Below are positions 12,876-26,600 of a stretch of 60,000 bases of DNA, one piece after another. Numbering within the stretch: position 1 is the stretch's first letter; each line of letters begins with the position of its first letter. The stretch comes from Bugula neritina (taxonomy: Eukaryota > Bryozoa > Gymnolaemata > Cheilostomatida > Bugulidae): assembly GCA_964035545.1 (NCBI GenBank), contig OZ037768.1, positions 14,386,175 through 14,446,174 on the forward strand, read 5' to 3'. The position numbers were made by a program, and so were the translations under genes. The notes below the pieces were generated by a model, which worked only from the letters and a program-made list of their open reading frames with translations, did not search any database and was not told the DNA's origin.

Positions 12876-13798
12876 TGACTTAAACAACCATATACCCTTG
12901 TATTACATATAAAGGCCGACATTTAATGCAAGCTATTGGTTTTTGTGCTTAATGTCTATAGAGTATAAAGATTGTATTAAATGAAGTATTTTGATATTAT
13001 ACTAAGTTAAGCAATTTCTGAGAATAATTTATATTTGTTTATAAAAAGTGCCTGTGAAAATGTTTGCTTTAGTATTTTAAAAAAATAATATAAAAATTGC
13101 AACTCCCATTGCTCAACTCAGCTGTATGGGGTATTTCTTACTTTTCTTTCATAGTAACTGATGTGTTACATATTATATAACTTCTGGGTCTTGTTGTGCT
13201 ATATGCCACCATGCTCAAATTTCATTAACTGTGCATTGTAATTAATTCGTGTTATGTGCAGATAAATAAACATTTATATTGTTTCATTAGAACACTCACT
13301 GTTTTCCTGTTTGTTATTTTATTAAAATTATACTTCAGTGATTTGAAACCAAAGAACAATAAAGCACAAAATGAATATAAAAATAAATATTAGCATATCT
13401 AAAGCAACAAGTTCCATTAATAAAAACCATGCACATAGCACATTGTGTTTATAATTACTAAAGTAGCGTTCTTCCTAGGTGTTAATAAAAAAGCATATGG
13501 AAAATAACAAAACACTAAAATATAAGTAGCTATAATTCTCTGTGAGTTTGATTGTAGACCAATAAGTTATTGCATTGTTATAAAGGTTACTTTGACATAA
13601 GTAACTAATAACATTAAAATATATTAACTGGGTAGTGATTTCGTTTGAAGTATGTAAATACTATATACACATTTCACGATAAATATATAGTTCTTCTGTA
13701 CAAAACATATTAATTAGCTAACTTTAAGCAGTGTTTAGGACCTTAGAGGCAAGTTTTTTATACAATATTGAGAGGGTAGCAATAATTTCTTTTATTAT
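12876..13798. other. Tail-to-tail intergenic region ISCA1 / ADAMTS
   Basis: The region holds the ISCA1 3' UTR with a polyadenylation signal at 13265-13270 and the oppositely oriented 3' UTR of the ADAMTS gene. On the minus strand, AATAAA-type hexamers are visible just after the ADAMTS stop (about 13790) and near 13317. I see no other gene. Confidence 0.6.
13265..13270 (+). terminator. ISCA1 polyadenylation signal AATAAA
   Basis: A canonical AATAAA about 390 nt after the ISCA1 stop, followed by TG/TTGTTT-rich sequence typical of the downstream element. Confidence 0.6.
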
Positions 13799-13932
13799 TC
13801 AATCCTGACAAAATACGCAGCATTTCCTTTGCACAGCTTTAAATCTACAAAACCCTCCAATCTTGAACCGCTGACACTTCTCATTATCTAGCACGTCTGC
13901 TGTACACTTGCTATTTGCTGAAGAGCTCAGAG
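13799..13932 (-). CDS. ADAMTS exon 23: PLAC domain and stop
   Basis: The last exon encodes a six-Cys PLAC module with KCCVFC at its end, then Gln-Asp and TGA (13801-13799). PLAC is found at the C-terminus of ADAMTS2/3/14, 6/10, 7/12, 16/18 and 17/19 and of papilin/lacunin. Confidence 0.85.
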
Positions 13933-14650
13933 CTATAACATATCATTGTGTATGAATTTTAATCTTAATACACATTTCAAAGCTGTATATATTATTTACA
14001 TATATTTTTTTGTAATTTTATGTTGTTATCCTACATGTTATGCTACGTTTAATGTAAAACCTTCAAGTGGTTGTTCCTTGTCAAATTGACAAGGTTTGTT
14101 GAAAGAAACCATGATGTAAAATTTCATGAATTTTAGCAAAATCTCTATAATGAAAAGGCTGATTTCAATGTTACACTAGCTTACCAGAGCTAACAGTACT
14201 GCACTGTTCACTGCCGCACACCTGTTGTGGAGCAGGCTTTCTATTCTTGCAACCATCTGCAGCTTGATCAGTTTCTAGATTTATACATTGCACATTTCTC
14301 TGTTGTGTCCCTCCTCCACAGCTTACAGTACACTGAGAATAAGAACCAACTCACAGTACACTGAGATTAGGTACAACTCACAGTACACTGAGATTAGGTA
14401 CAACTCATAGTACACTGAGATTAGGTACAACTCATAGTACACTGAGATTAAGTACAACTCATAGTACACTGAGATTAAGTTGTAGATTTGCCAACTGCAA
14501 ATATAAGTATAAAAGGTTTTTTGTTTGCTAATAAACTATTAATAACCATAATTGGCTGTTTTATATACCATGCTATATAATAACATATAGGCCTACATAG
14601 AAGCACATACAAACAGTAAAAATTATATAAACAGCAATGTTATATAACAA

Positions 14651-14683
<33 letters not shown>

Positions 14684-17600
14684 TGCTTGATAATTAATAC
14701 TAATAATTAAATTTATAATAGAAGATCACTTCACTTAACATTGTATCTAGCAAAACTCACAGTGCTCCATGATCCAGCTACCCATGACAAGCAAGGCTCA
14801 TTTGTGCAGTTCGATATGTGAGGAGGTTTCAAACTCGGGTCACATAAACCTTCTTTTGGGCACCAGACTCTTCTGGTTTTTTGTCCAGTTCCACAAGTTG
14901 ATTTGCACTGTTGAATAAATATAGCCTTTTTTTTGAAAAAAATGCCCTGTTTAAACTAAAATCTGTTCAACTAATTAACATGCATTGACTATGCATTGAT
15001 TATGTACTGTATTTCTCGGAGAATTTAATTTGTGACATGCAGATATCCATTTATATAAAACCAGCAACCGATTTCTAAATTTAAGATTAGCGCTGCTATG
15101 CTAATAGATAGATGCTGAATGGCATACAAAAATACATTTGTTCTCCAAGATGTCACAAAGAGAGTAAATAATATAGACGTAATGTATGGGAGACAACTAT
15201 TCTATTAGAAAATATAGCAAACAACTGACTGATGACCACTCCGCTGCGTGCCAACTTTCATTATAGGCGTCAGTGATATCTGGTGGTGATGCTGAGTTTG
15301 TACTTGTCTTTAAGTCTCCCATCATATATTCCCATATTCTTGTCCACACTACAAATTTAATACATCTTATACATGTGTTAATTATACGTCAACCTCAAAT
15401 TATACTTTAGAGAAATCCAACAATGTACAACCATGAAGGTATCCAAAACATAGTAGGATAGGAAGTAATGGGTTACTTGAAGAAATTTGAAATTATAGTT
15501 TGCAAGAACAGACAACTATACATGCTTTATATACTTTTTAGATAATAGCTATTCACTACATTTAAATCAATGATTATTTACAAGAATTCCTTCCCACACT
15601 ATAGTACATGCTATACTTTTATTTTACGCTATCATTTTACTAGATAGTATTTTTAACTGGTAGGTCAAAAACCTCAATCTGTTCACAAGCCAAACTGTTA
15701 TATTGAGACATTAGTAATGTAACATAATATTTACTGTGGCTACAGTAGAGCAAAACTCTTAAATACAAATATGTCTGTAGAATAAACCAAAATCCAAATT
15801 TTTCATATGATGTCAACCAATCACTTGAATTATGAAATTTCATATACTGCTTCCTTTCTTATTCTAGCACTTTTTAATGTTCAGAGTTTTAACTTATCAA
15901 GAGACATGAAACTTGCACTCGCAAACAAACAACTTGCATCTACGAAACACATTTGTGCAATATTATATTGTATGTATGGAGTATATTCTGGCTCGATATA
16001 GAAATACCCATAATTCATGAAAATATAAGCTGAAATATCTGACAATTATAGGTTTTATTATAGCTTACATATACAGCTGTTCCCTATTAATTTTCATATA
16101 AAAAAATTAAGTTAGCAATTAGAGACTTTGCAATGATATCTTGAGGGGTTATACTTAGGGGATTTTTAACTGATAAGAAATGTTTGCTGTAAAACTATAA
16201 TATGATGCTTCTAAGTATCTGTACAATTGGTAATATCATAAATTTTTTTCCTAAGCAAGTTGCTATGCTGTAGAAGCTAGAAGAATGTACCTGAGCCTGG
16301 AGTTTGCTTTTTATTAAGCTCATATCTGTTGTACCCACTTTGTCTCTGATTAGACATACTCTGTAACTGTTCTGCAGAACACTGGCTCCGTCCAACACAT
16401 TCCTCCAAGTCAATTGGTCTGTCAGCCATTTTGCAATGATACCCACTGGGACATTCGACGGGCCTCTGTCTAACTCCTTCACCACAATCGTTTGAGCACT
16501 ACCACCATCAAGATAACAACTTTAGCATAGGCACATATGTAGGTGTACACATATTCAATAAAGAGCGCAAAAGCAAATCAGATTAGTCTTCTTGCATGTA
16601 TTATTGTTTTATAACCTGCTAACATTAATTCTAGTGCTTTAGTCTAGATTCTAGATTACAAAATCATGTCTTTACACTTTCTAGTGGGTCAACCAAAAAT
16701 GATATCGTAATGGCTGTGGCATACATTCTGCTACCCCCTCCCTTTATCGCAACATATAGACCATAGTCTACTCAACTAGCTGTACTACAGCTACATGTTT
16801 CTTTTTTTAACTATGACACTACACATGCATACCGCATGACCACACTCTTGGGATTCCGAACACTCAACTAGGCAGAACGGTGGACTCAGCTGCAGATAAT
16901 CATCCGCAGGGAGACCGGAACTCACGGAGCCAATCAGGATTAAGCTCCCTTATATAAGCAGGACAATTCATGCGCCCAGTGACATTTAGCTGGTATTACT
17001 ACTCATGCATGGTTCTTATGTTGTACTACTGTTTTATATGATATCTTTTCTCAAATGCTAAATCTGTAAATATAGATATTCATTCTCGAAATACTGGAAG
17101 CTCTTTCTCTTGGATAAATACACGCATGTACCCACACACAGTAGTTAATTGCATACAACTACAACAATATCTATATATTAAGATTTTGAGCTGACTGTAC
17201 ATGTGCAAACTCCAAAATGCTAGTTTCGTCTCAACCAAGCTTATTAGGAAGAACAGAAAACATCTATATCTTAAGCAGTATTTTAGTTCTTCAAGAGCTT
17301 ATTCCGATTTAGTCATAGCTAATTCCCATGAATGATAATCTGAGCTAGATCTGCAGTGAATTTAAAGAATGTACTGATGATATACAATATGTAGATATAT
17401 ATAGATTTGCTAAGACATTTTCTGAAAAGTTTGAACTATTATGCTTACCATAAATACCATTTTATACGCAGTGAAACTACAACTGCACTATAAGCAGGCC
17501 TACTTACCATAGACCATTTGCCCGTCTCCCATCTTCCACAAGTAACCCCACGATTGCAGGGTTTAGTAGATGCAGGAGGCAGCTCTTCTACACATTCATT

Positions 17601-20600
17601 ACTGTTGGTAGCTGTACACACAACTTCACGAGTCATCACATCGCACACATCTGCACACTGCAAAGTTCAACATGCTTTGAGCTAGTTTGCCACAACACTT
17701 TATGAAAATAATGATTATTACTTCTATAATTACATTAATGCAATAACAAATTGTTAGGTACAAAATAAAAGTGTGTATCCTGTTTAAATATGATGCCTTA
17801 ATGATGGTCTGCAAAATAATAAATGCTAGGGAATAAATTATAATGAATACCTCACTCCACGGTCCTGTTCTCCACAAACTAGGGCATGCTGGAAGCTTGT
17901 GTTTGCAAGGCTTATGCATTTCAGGTTTTATGAGAGAAGCGCATTCCTGGTCATCCAAGGCCATCTGCTCGTCAGGACCTAAACTTCTGACACATAATAC
18001 AGTGCGCTGTCTAGTCCCTCTTTCTCCACATGATACTGAACAGTGTTGCCATGGCCCTGCCCACCATCTGCATATAGAAAGTAACTAAAATTGTTAATTA
18101 GAATTGGGACTCTTCTATCTCACAGTTTGTCCAAATTTTTACATGCTTATTGTGCAAGTTCAAACATTTTGGACACAAAGTGAATAAAAACTGTTCGTGT
18201 TGCTCTATGTCTATTTTAGTACCATAAAAATTTAACAGCATTTTAGAATAAATTGATCTACTAAATAGAACAAGGATAATGTAATTTAATAATATATTGC
18301 AATACTGACTTTTTGCTACTGAAAAAATAGCTGAATTTAAGAAATAAGGTTATAAAAAACCTGTAGGAGTTTTTAACAAAAGCTGAACTTAGATGGTTAC
18401 AGCTAACATTTCCTACAAAAATTATAATAAGAAATATACTAATGCTCTAGTTTACTTCTAGGTACTACCAATGTTATGTTGTTTGTGGAAATAAATTATA
18501 AAAGTAGTGATTGCTTAATAAACATTATATAGTTAATAGTACCAATCTTAAACTCGTTTGTTCTTGAAGCAGAGCCACATTGGTATTTTACTGTAAGAAT
18601 ATGTTTTATAAACAAATGTGACATCTTAAGCCCGGTAAGTTTTAGGCATTCAATAATCATATGAAACTGACTCATGGGCTAAGCAAAGTAAAATCCATGA
18701 ATTTAAACAAAACAAGCACATTTATTTACAGTAATCATTTTACAGTTTCACATATTTGCTGCCAAAATGTTGCTCTACTCCTACTGACTATGCAAAAATT
18801 TGCCAGAAAATAATGTTCATGCTCAAAAGATCCTGAATTTGTCTGCTTTTTAACAAAAACTTCCCAATGTGGACAGAACGCTACTCTGGAAGGACATCTA
18901 GTAAAGCTAAACTTTGTACCTCATCAAAGGAATTTCCATAACACCCAATTATTTCAACTTTGAAACCGTAATGAGTGTATCAAATGAAAATAACATGCAC
19001 AAACTATGCTCACAAAGCAACATACTTAGCTGATTATTGAAATAACCTGGGAAAAAAGTAGCAAACGAAATATATTCTACTTCATCACCTTGCTGGACAC
19101 GAATGAGTGTTGCAATTCTTAGCTTGATCATCTGGCTTAGTAATATTATAACAAAATGTATCTTCCACCACCCCTGCTTCTCTCTCCTCACACACAACCT
19201 TCTTCCTCTGGTAGCCACCCCCACATGACACACTGCATGTTGACCAATCCATGAACATCCAGTTGAACTCTGGAACACGCTGTCTGTCTGATGAGTCATT
19301 CTGATTAGGCACCGTGTACTCAAACTTGACCCCCGGGTTGTGAGATTGAAAAAGCAGCTGAAAGTTCAAAATAGTATATGAAATTTCCTACTTTCATTGT
19401 ATTCAGCTTTTCAAGTTTGTACAATCTACTGCATGCTTGTGTGTGTATATATAGTTGTGTTTACATGTGAAAAGTTTTACTTGCGTATTTAAACGATGTC
19501 AATAATTATTACAACAAACAAATGTATAAACAAATGTATTAATACAATAAACAAAACATTCTATCATGAAGAGTGTACTAACATGAAACAGTACTGTATT
19601 CCAAAATAGATACGTGATTATATATGTAATTTTATCAAATATAGAACAAACATGTGTGTGTATATATATATATGTATGTATATATATATATGTATAATAT
19701 ATGTATATATATGTATATATGTATGTATATATGTATATATATATATTTGTCAAAACCACTATAGAAATTAAATGTTTGGTCTATAAACTAATTACCATAA
19801 TATGCAGTGGTTCTTTGATAGGTCCTGGAGCAGTTATGCCCTCCTTGTTACCAGATCTTTCATAATGAACTGTAGTGCCAGCCATGTTGTAGTTGCCTGT
19901 CCACTGTATATACCAATGTCCATTTAAGTAGTACTCATCCCCCTCTGACTTGACAGCCAAATAATTGTTAGCCTCAGCGACCTCTTCTATTCTAATATTT
20001 CTAGCTCCTGTTACCAAGCAGCACCAGTTAAACATTGCAGGTATACCTACTCTAAAACTGTGTCTTAACCTATTCTATAATACGTGTAAGTTGAAGGATA
20101 AACTTTTTTTAAGCTACCAGAGGTTCTGGTCACCTGCCATGTGAGTAAAATTATTTTGCAAACTTAGACTTATATTTCCTATCCAAACTCACCAGCAGGT
20201 ATGACAACTGCTTCCACATAACCTTGTCCACCAGGTGGCTGACCCTTGAACTGGTCTTTGACTGTTTTACAACTTGTACCATCTCCATGGCAAACACCAC
20301 AACGGTCTTCTGTGGCGTTGGAATCTAGCTTCCAGTCACAACCCACTTTCTACAACATAATTTTAAACAAGGGTTGAGAAAGTTTAGTTAAGAATATTGT
20401 CTAGCTAAAGAGCATAAAATTTCACAATGCCATCAAAGACTAGAATATCTCACCCTACAGGTTCCAGTGATACACAAGTTCCTGGTCCCTGGAAGACACG
20501 GAGTGCCGTCCTTCACCATGTCACTCAACATGACTGAGAAATATCGATTGGTTGGTTTGCAGTTCAATTGACAAGGGTTGATGGTAGATACAGGTTCCCA

Positions 20601-23600
20601 GCTGTATAAGTTTGACTTATAGGGTTTGTCATTGTAGGCTAGGCACTGCTCCTATATTACAGAGTAATATACGAATACATATTATGTAAAGACTGATGAA
20701 CTACATTGTATGTCAGTTTTCTCTTAAAGCCTAAGTGGTGTGTCTTCTTACTCCATTATGTGGATAAAATAATTTAAATGCTTGTGTATAAACATTTGAG
20801 CTTTCTGTTAAGAGATTTGCCTAACAATAGAGCTTTTATGTAATAAAAAGTAAACCTTTATGATGTCAATTGACTTGCCTTTACATGTAAATATAACCAA
20901 ATTACCTGCAAAAAGCTAGGCTGGTCAACAGGACATTCTTCTGTATTGCATATCTTATATTTTTTTCTTTCCCCAATACAATATTTTCCTCCGTTTGATG
21001 GCCTACAGGATAGATTAAAATCACATTTAAAGGCAACTTCCATAATTAATGAAATGCATTTCAAAAACACCAGTTCTGTTGCCAAATTTAAACTTGCATC
21101 ATCGCAATTTATTGCTATTGCCAAACAGTTTATTATACGAAACAGATGCAAACAAGTCTTACATTAAGTTCTTAGGCAATCATAGCAGAAAAAGGGTATA
21201 AATCAAGATAAGCTTTTCCTGCAATATTAAGAAATCAGCCCTTGAAGCAAGCAAAACTTTCTTACGAAGGGTTAGAGCAGTGCCTCTCTGATATAGAGAC
21301 TCCTCCCCCACAAGTTCTAGAGCACTGTGACCAGTGTGTCCATGCTGACCATCCTCCATCGATAGCCTGAGGTCTAGTGTTTATTGTAGTGCATTCTCCA
21401 TCAAAGCACCACTGCAATTAAACTAGTTAAATGTACTATCACAATGGCACTTATGAGTGTCATTGAAACAGTATATAGCCCATTAGATGTGAGAAAATCA
21501 TTGAAATCTGTGTGAGTAAAAAGATAAGTAACATGATACGATAAAAGAAATTTAGTATCTCATTCTACTGACAGTAATTACCAGTTGTGAAGGAGCTTGT
21601 TGAGCATTATTTGTACAGGTATTTATTTGTATAACAAAATATGACTGGGGAAGGTATCTAATTTATTAACGTTTAATTTAATCTCATTAGCTCTAGCTGT
21701 TGAGTGAGAATACAACTAACAGTGTCCATTATAGACACTTGGTATAGGTAATAATTTAGCCTTAGGCACAAGTACAGCAAGTTCTACCAGGCAGCCAGGC
21801 TAAATCTATCTGTCAGAGTATATCTTTTGTTGCTTTGAATTATTAAATGGGTACTGAATTGAAGCCAATGCTGCAGGAGTGAGTTTTTGACACAGGCTGG
21901 GCAGAAGTTGATAAAAATCACAAAAACAAATAAAAATTTACTGAATTCTCATTGATCGAGAAAAAGTACACTTAGATTAGTATATCAAGACTGAAGCTAA
22001 TTTGACTGTTATAAGCAATATTATAATTTAGAGTTGCATGCAATAAATAATTAGTAAAACAGGTATACTGAGTTTAACTAGAATTAGTAGAGCAGGTACT
22101 CAGTCTAACTAGAATTAGTAGAACAGGTACTCAGTCTAACTAGAATTATTTGGTGTAGCCAGTACCTTTCTAGGTATAGGCAGCCCTGTTTGAGTGTTGT
22201 TCTCCCATTCACAAATAGTACCTTCAGCTGAGGGCTCCAACCTGGACACACACCTTCCAGCAACACTGCACCATAGAGTAATACACATGTTCTACAAACC
22301 ATCACAATACATGCAACAATGAGCAAGGGTGCAGCTCATTATCGTTATCAAATGAATCCAAGATGTGATGTGAGAAAAGCAGAGCATGTTGTGTGGCATA
22401 TATTGCAACAGAAATAATTAACAATCTTACAAAATTATCTGATTTTACAGGACAGGCTCTTTATTTGGGTTTAAACACTGTTAGGCTCAGTACCAAGATA
22501 TATAGCAAGAAAAGATAAAAGTCAACTAAAAGTTCTAGAGCCTAGACTATGATAGAATAACAAAATCCTACCTCAATTCCCTCACAGTGGCTAGCTTTAG
22601 GACCATACTGCAACCTACATTGATGATCGACATCATACAATACACCAGGAGGCTTACCATCATATGCATAATGATAGGTTTGTTTTGGTTCGTCTTCCAG
22701 ACAAAATCCCCAGCCACGGCTACAAGAAATAGCACAGTGACTATCATAGAATGGACACAAAGACTATTATACATTAGTGTGAGTATAGTCATTATTATTT
22801 GGTTAAATGTGAAAGAAAATATAAAGCTGCATTGTTTTGACTTTTACAACGTTTTAATTTCTAACAGATTTTAAGTAACACTAAATTCATATTTCATACA
22901 AGAATCTAGTTTTGTTCTATACTAGCATGTGACAAGTGCTGCCCCTTTATGTTGTAATTTCATATATAAACATAAACATACTGTTATAGCTTTGCATTTG
23001 GCCTAATGTTTATGTCTATGACAGAATGGGTATATTTCCAGCAGTTCACAAAGGCTGTTGTAAGTAATTATTAGGTGAAAGCTAATCAGCATCACAGTTT
23101 CAGACTCAAAAAGGTTACAAGTAATGAATTTAGTTGTTGAATTTAGTTATATAATTGTGAGATGAAAGAGTATACTGCTGAATGCTAACAGTTATATTAA
23201 TACAACATTGTTACTGCTAATGCTTTGGTATGTAGAAAAGGAGAGTTGATAATTGGTGAGCCACACCCAATCAGCCCAGCCCTTAGGTAGGCTAATGCTC
23301 AAGTGTTGAAGAATGGTATTTCAATTACAAAAGCTCAGGTTTTAGAATTATGTTCCTGCAAGTCGTATACAATTAGTGATATATACTTATTGCAGCCAGT
23401 TTATCAACTGTAACATACATTACATTGAATTTCAGCGTTTTATGGTACATAAATCCTTATAATAACTATATCATTTACAATAAAATACATTGGTCATTTT
23501 GATAATAGCATAAAATACTTAAATTGGGCATGTCAAAGTCAAAGTCAAAGTACTCAAGGTAAGAATAAGAGTGGTATTCAAAAAACCTAACTCTCCATGC

Positions 23601-26600
23601 TAGCCATGCACCAACTAATTCTACATGAAACGTTCTACTTCTATTAGCTTAAGATAACAACTACTCTAGCAAAGCTGTTCTCTGCTAGTAGAAACAAACC
23701 TCAAGCCTTAATCAGGGACCTCAATCATTAGAAGTTTATTTGTGGACTTACCCACGCAAATACAAAAATTACACATGTTACATGTTATAGGTGAACTCAT
23801 GTTAGATTGCACATGGCTTGCTTACTCAAGGAATCTGGTGATGGCATTTCGACTGCAGTTTGACCATATAAGAGGGCGACCGGCATCAATGAGAAACTCT
23901 GGATACATGATGTAGCTTTTCTCTCCAGTTGTCATACTGCATTCTTCTGTATAACCATCATGTTTCATACCAAAACTAAATGATATATGATTGATATGTA
24001 GACAGATAATGTAATGTACATTGGAAAATAAAGTATATAGAATGATATAGCAATAAGGTATGATACATATCCTAATAGTATAGTTAAGACTTACTTGTGC
24101 CCTAGCTCATGGGCAATAGTATATGCTAAAGCCAGTCCAGTATCTTCATTCACATTACAAGATCTTCCAGGCTGACACATGCCTGAGACCTGAGCCAATC
24201 CAAGTGTGCTACACGGCTCATTCATTCTGCTGCAGATATCTAACCTGCAAAGTGAAAGCTTTATGCTATTACAGTCTTGAAAGCAACAATCGTATTATTT
24301 CAAGTCAAAATCTACATATTATGCCAGAAGCTCACAAAATGGGATACTAGTATCTCCAAGAGCACTTTAGACAAATTTAGAAAGCACATTGTCTATTTAC
24401 AGTACTACACAATCTATATTTAATGAGTAATATTTGAGTTTTGGTTTACTGTAAGTTGCATATTATTGGCACTTCAAACTTTAGAGGGAATGAAATGGGT
24501 ACATAGACTTTATAAATTAGTTGAACAAATCATATTAGTACTATATAGAGTGATGAGTAAGCTAGTAATAATTAGTGATTAGTTATTCAATAGTTAACCA
24601 ACGAGTACCTAGTCACAAGTATCGCCACATCATGGTGACTGGCATCAGGCTCACTAGGATTTAAACTCTTCTGCCATTTGCAAAAGCTTGCCAAAGTATT
24701 GTCAGCGTGGTGAGTTATAGAAAGACCTTCCAACTTTTCCTAAAATTTGATACTGAACTGTGATATTGGGGAGAGGGGGCTACACCCTTACTAAAGCAAG
24801 TAACTGCAGCTTCTTTGCATGAAATTGTGTATCCACTCAGCATTACCTATTAAAAGGTACGTTTAGACTAGAAAATGATTAAAAGAAGTTCTATGGCAAC
24901 ATTAGAGCAGGCTTTGATAAAAATGGCTTTTGTTTTACTCAACAACAAGCTCAAAGTTTGAGAAAAGCCTCCAACATGGACCCTCACTGACACTATGAAC
25001 AGCTGTAGAGAGCAGACAGATGCCTTGCTTCAATTTAAAAGCTTTTGTCTAGGTCTGAAATGTAATTGCATTATTGTGCACAACAAGCTTAAAGTGCCGT
25101 TAGAATCTGACTGGTTTGAGAAATCTACAGTAAGCTGGTAGACTACATACTGCGCAGTCTTACCTGCTCCTCATCTAGTAACAACAGTCTCACAACATTT
25201 ATGTTCACAGAATTACCGATGCTTGCATCATGAAATAATATTGAAACCTACAAATAAAACAATCTAATTATATAAAATATATTCAGCCTAATGGAAGAAA
25301 ACTACAGTTTACAGTATACAGTCTTTTTGCACATTTAATAGCCATTATGCAGTTTAGGTGATCAAATTATAACTGATTGAAGAAAAGGGAAAAAATTGGT
25401 TAAAGTTAACATTTTTGAATTTTAAACTGACAAACTTATTTTTAAAGTGTTTATATATAAAACTGTAAAATATTAATCCTGCAAATATTTTTACCTTGAC
25501 AATTGTATCTGTTCAATAAGAGATTTTGCTGCACATGCTTTTTATTACACACTATGACAAAAATAACAAACAATAAGCCTACCATGTTCATTATGGTGAA
25601 AATGTAAGTGTTGATGTCTTCATTCTTATAGTACTGCATCATTGAATTGTCAACAACTACAAGAGTTTCCACAAAGTATTCCGTACTGAAGGATCTCTTT
25701 CTTCGTCTTTTACTTGACTGAGCTGAGTTCTTCCTTTCACTACCCTCTGAGAAAAATATGGAATGTTGAAATGAATAATTTAATGTCTTCATTTGGAAAA
25801 CTGCTTCGAATGTTGGCAGAAAGTTGTGATATTACTTTAAAATATCTTTTAGAACTTGTGCTTTAATTGCTTGTTGAGAGGAATTGAAATAAATGGAAGG
25901 GGCAATTATCTCAAGGACCTGAGCTTTCCAGTATCTATGGTCAACTCCACTATTTCCTACCTTTAGAGTTTAGTGTGACAACTAAATTTCTACCTAGAAA
26001 CAGTTAGTTGGACTAACTTAAGCTGAAATAAAAGCTGTTGAGTAGTTTATACAGCTGGTTCACTAATTAAATTGGCCAGATTGTTGTAATACTGACAGCA
26101 AGTAATTCACTAACACCCATGATGTCATGGTGTGTCAGCAACACTTGGCATCTATATCCAATCATATGGTGTGGTTTGCTGAACAGTAATACAAATTGAA
26201 AGACAAATGAAATTTCAAATCTAAGCAGCTTTTCACTGGGAATTTTAAAGCTGAGATTTTATATTACAAATTTAAGAGTGCATAAACAGAGTTGTCCGCT
26301 GTTCAAAATTCCTTTACTTCAAGCTCATATTATAAATTGAAGAATGCAAGATAAAAGGACACTTAATACAGTGTCCTATATAACCAGTAGAGAGAAGACA
26401 TTAAATGAACATTATATGCAACAGCAGAAACCTATTAGCCCAATAAGAAGAGTTGAACCTGCAATTTTATTTTAAAGTAGAAAGAAACTAGCTATACCAC
26501 ACTAGTTGAAATGCAAATTGTTAGAAATAATGGTCATTCCGACAAATATTAAGATATGCCATTCTAATTAATTTTGTTGAATAGAATGATAATGGCATCA

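Noticed and set aside
19499-19759. Open frame rich in Tyr/Ile over the TA-rich tract
   Set aside because: It is translation of a simple repeat (TATATG/TA) within an ADAMTS intron and has no domain.
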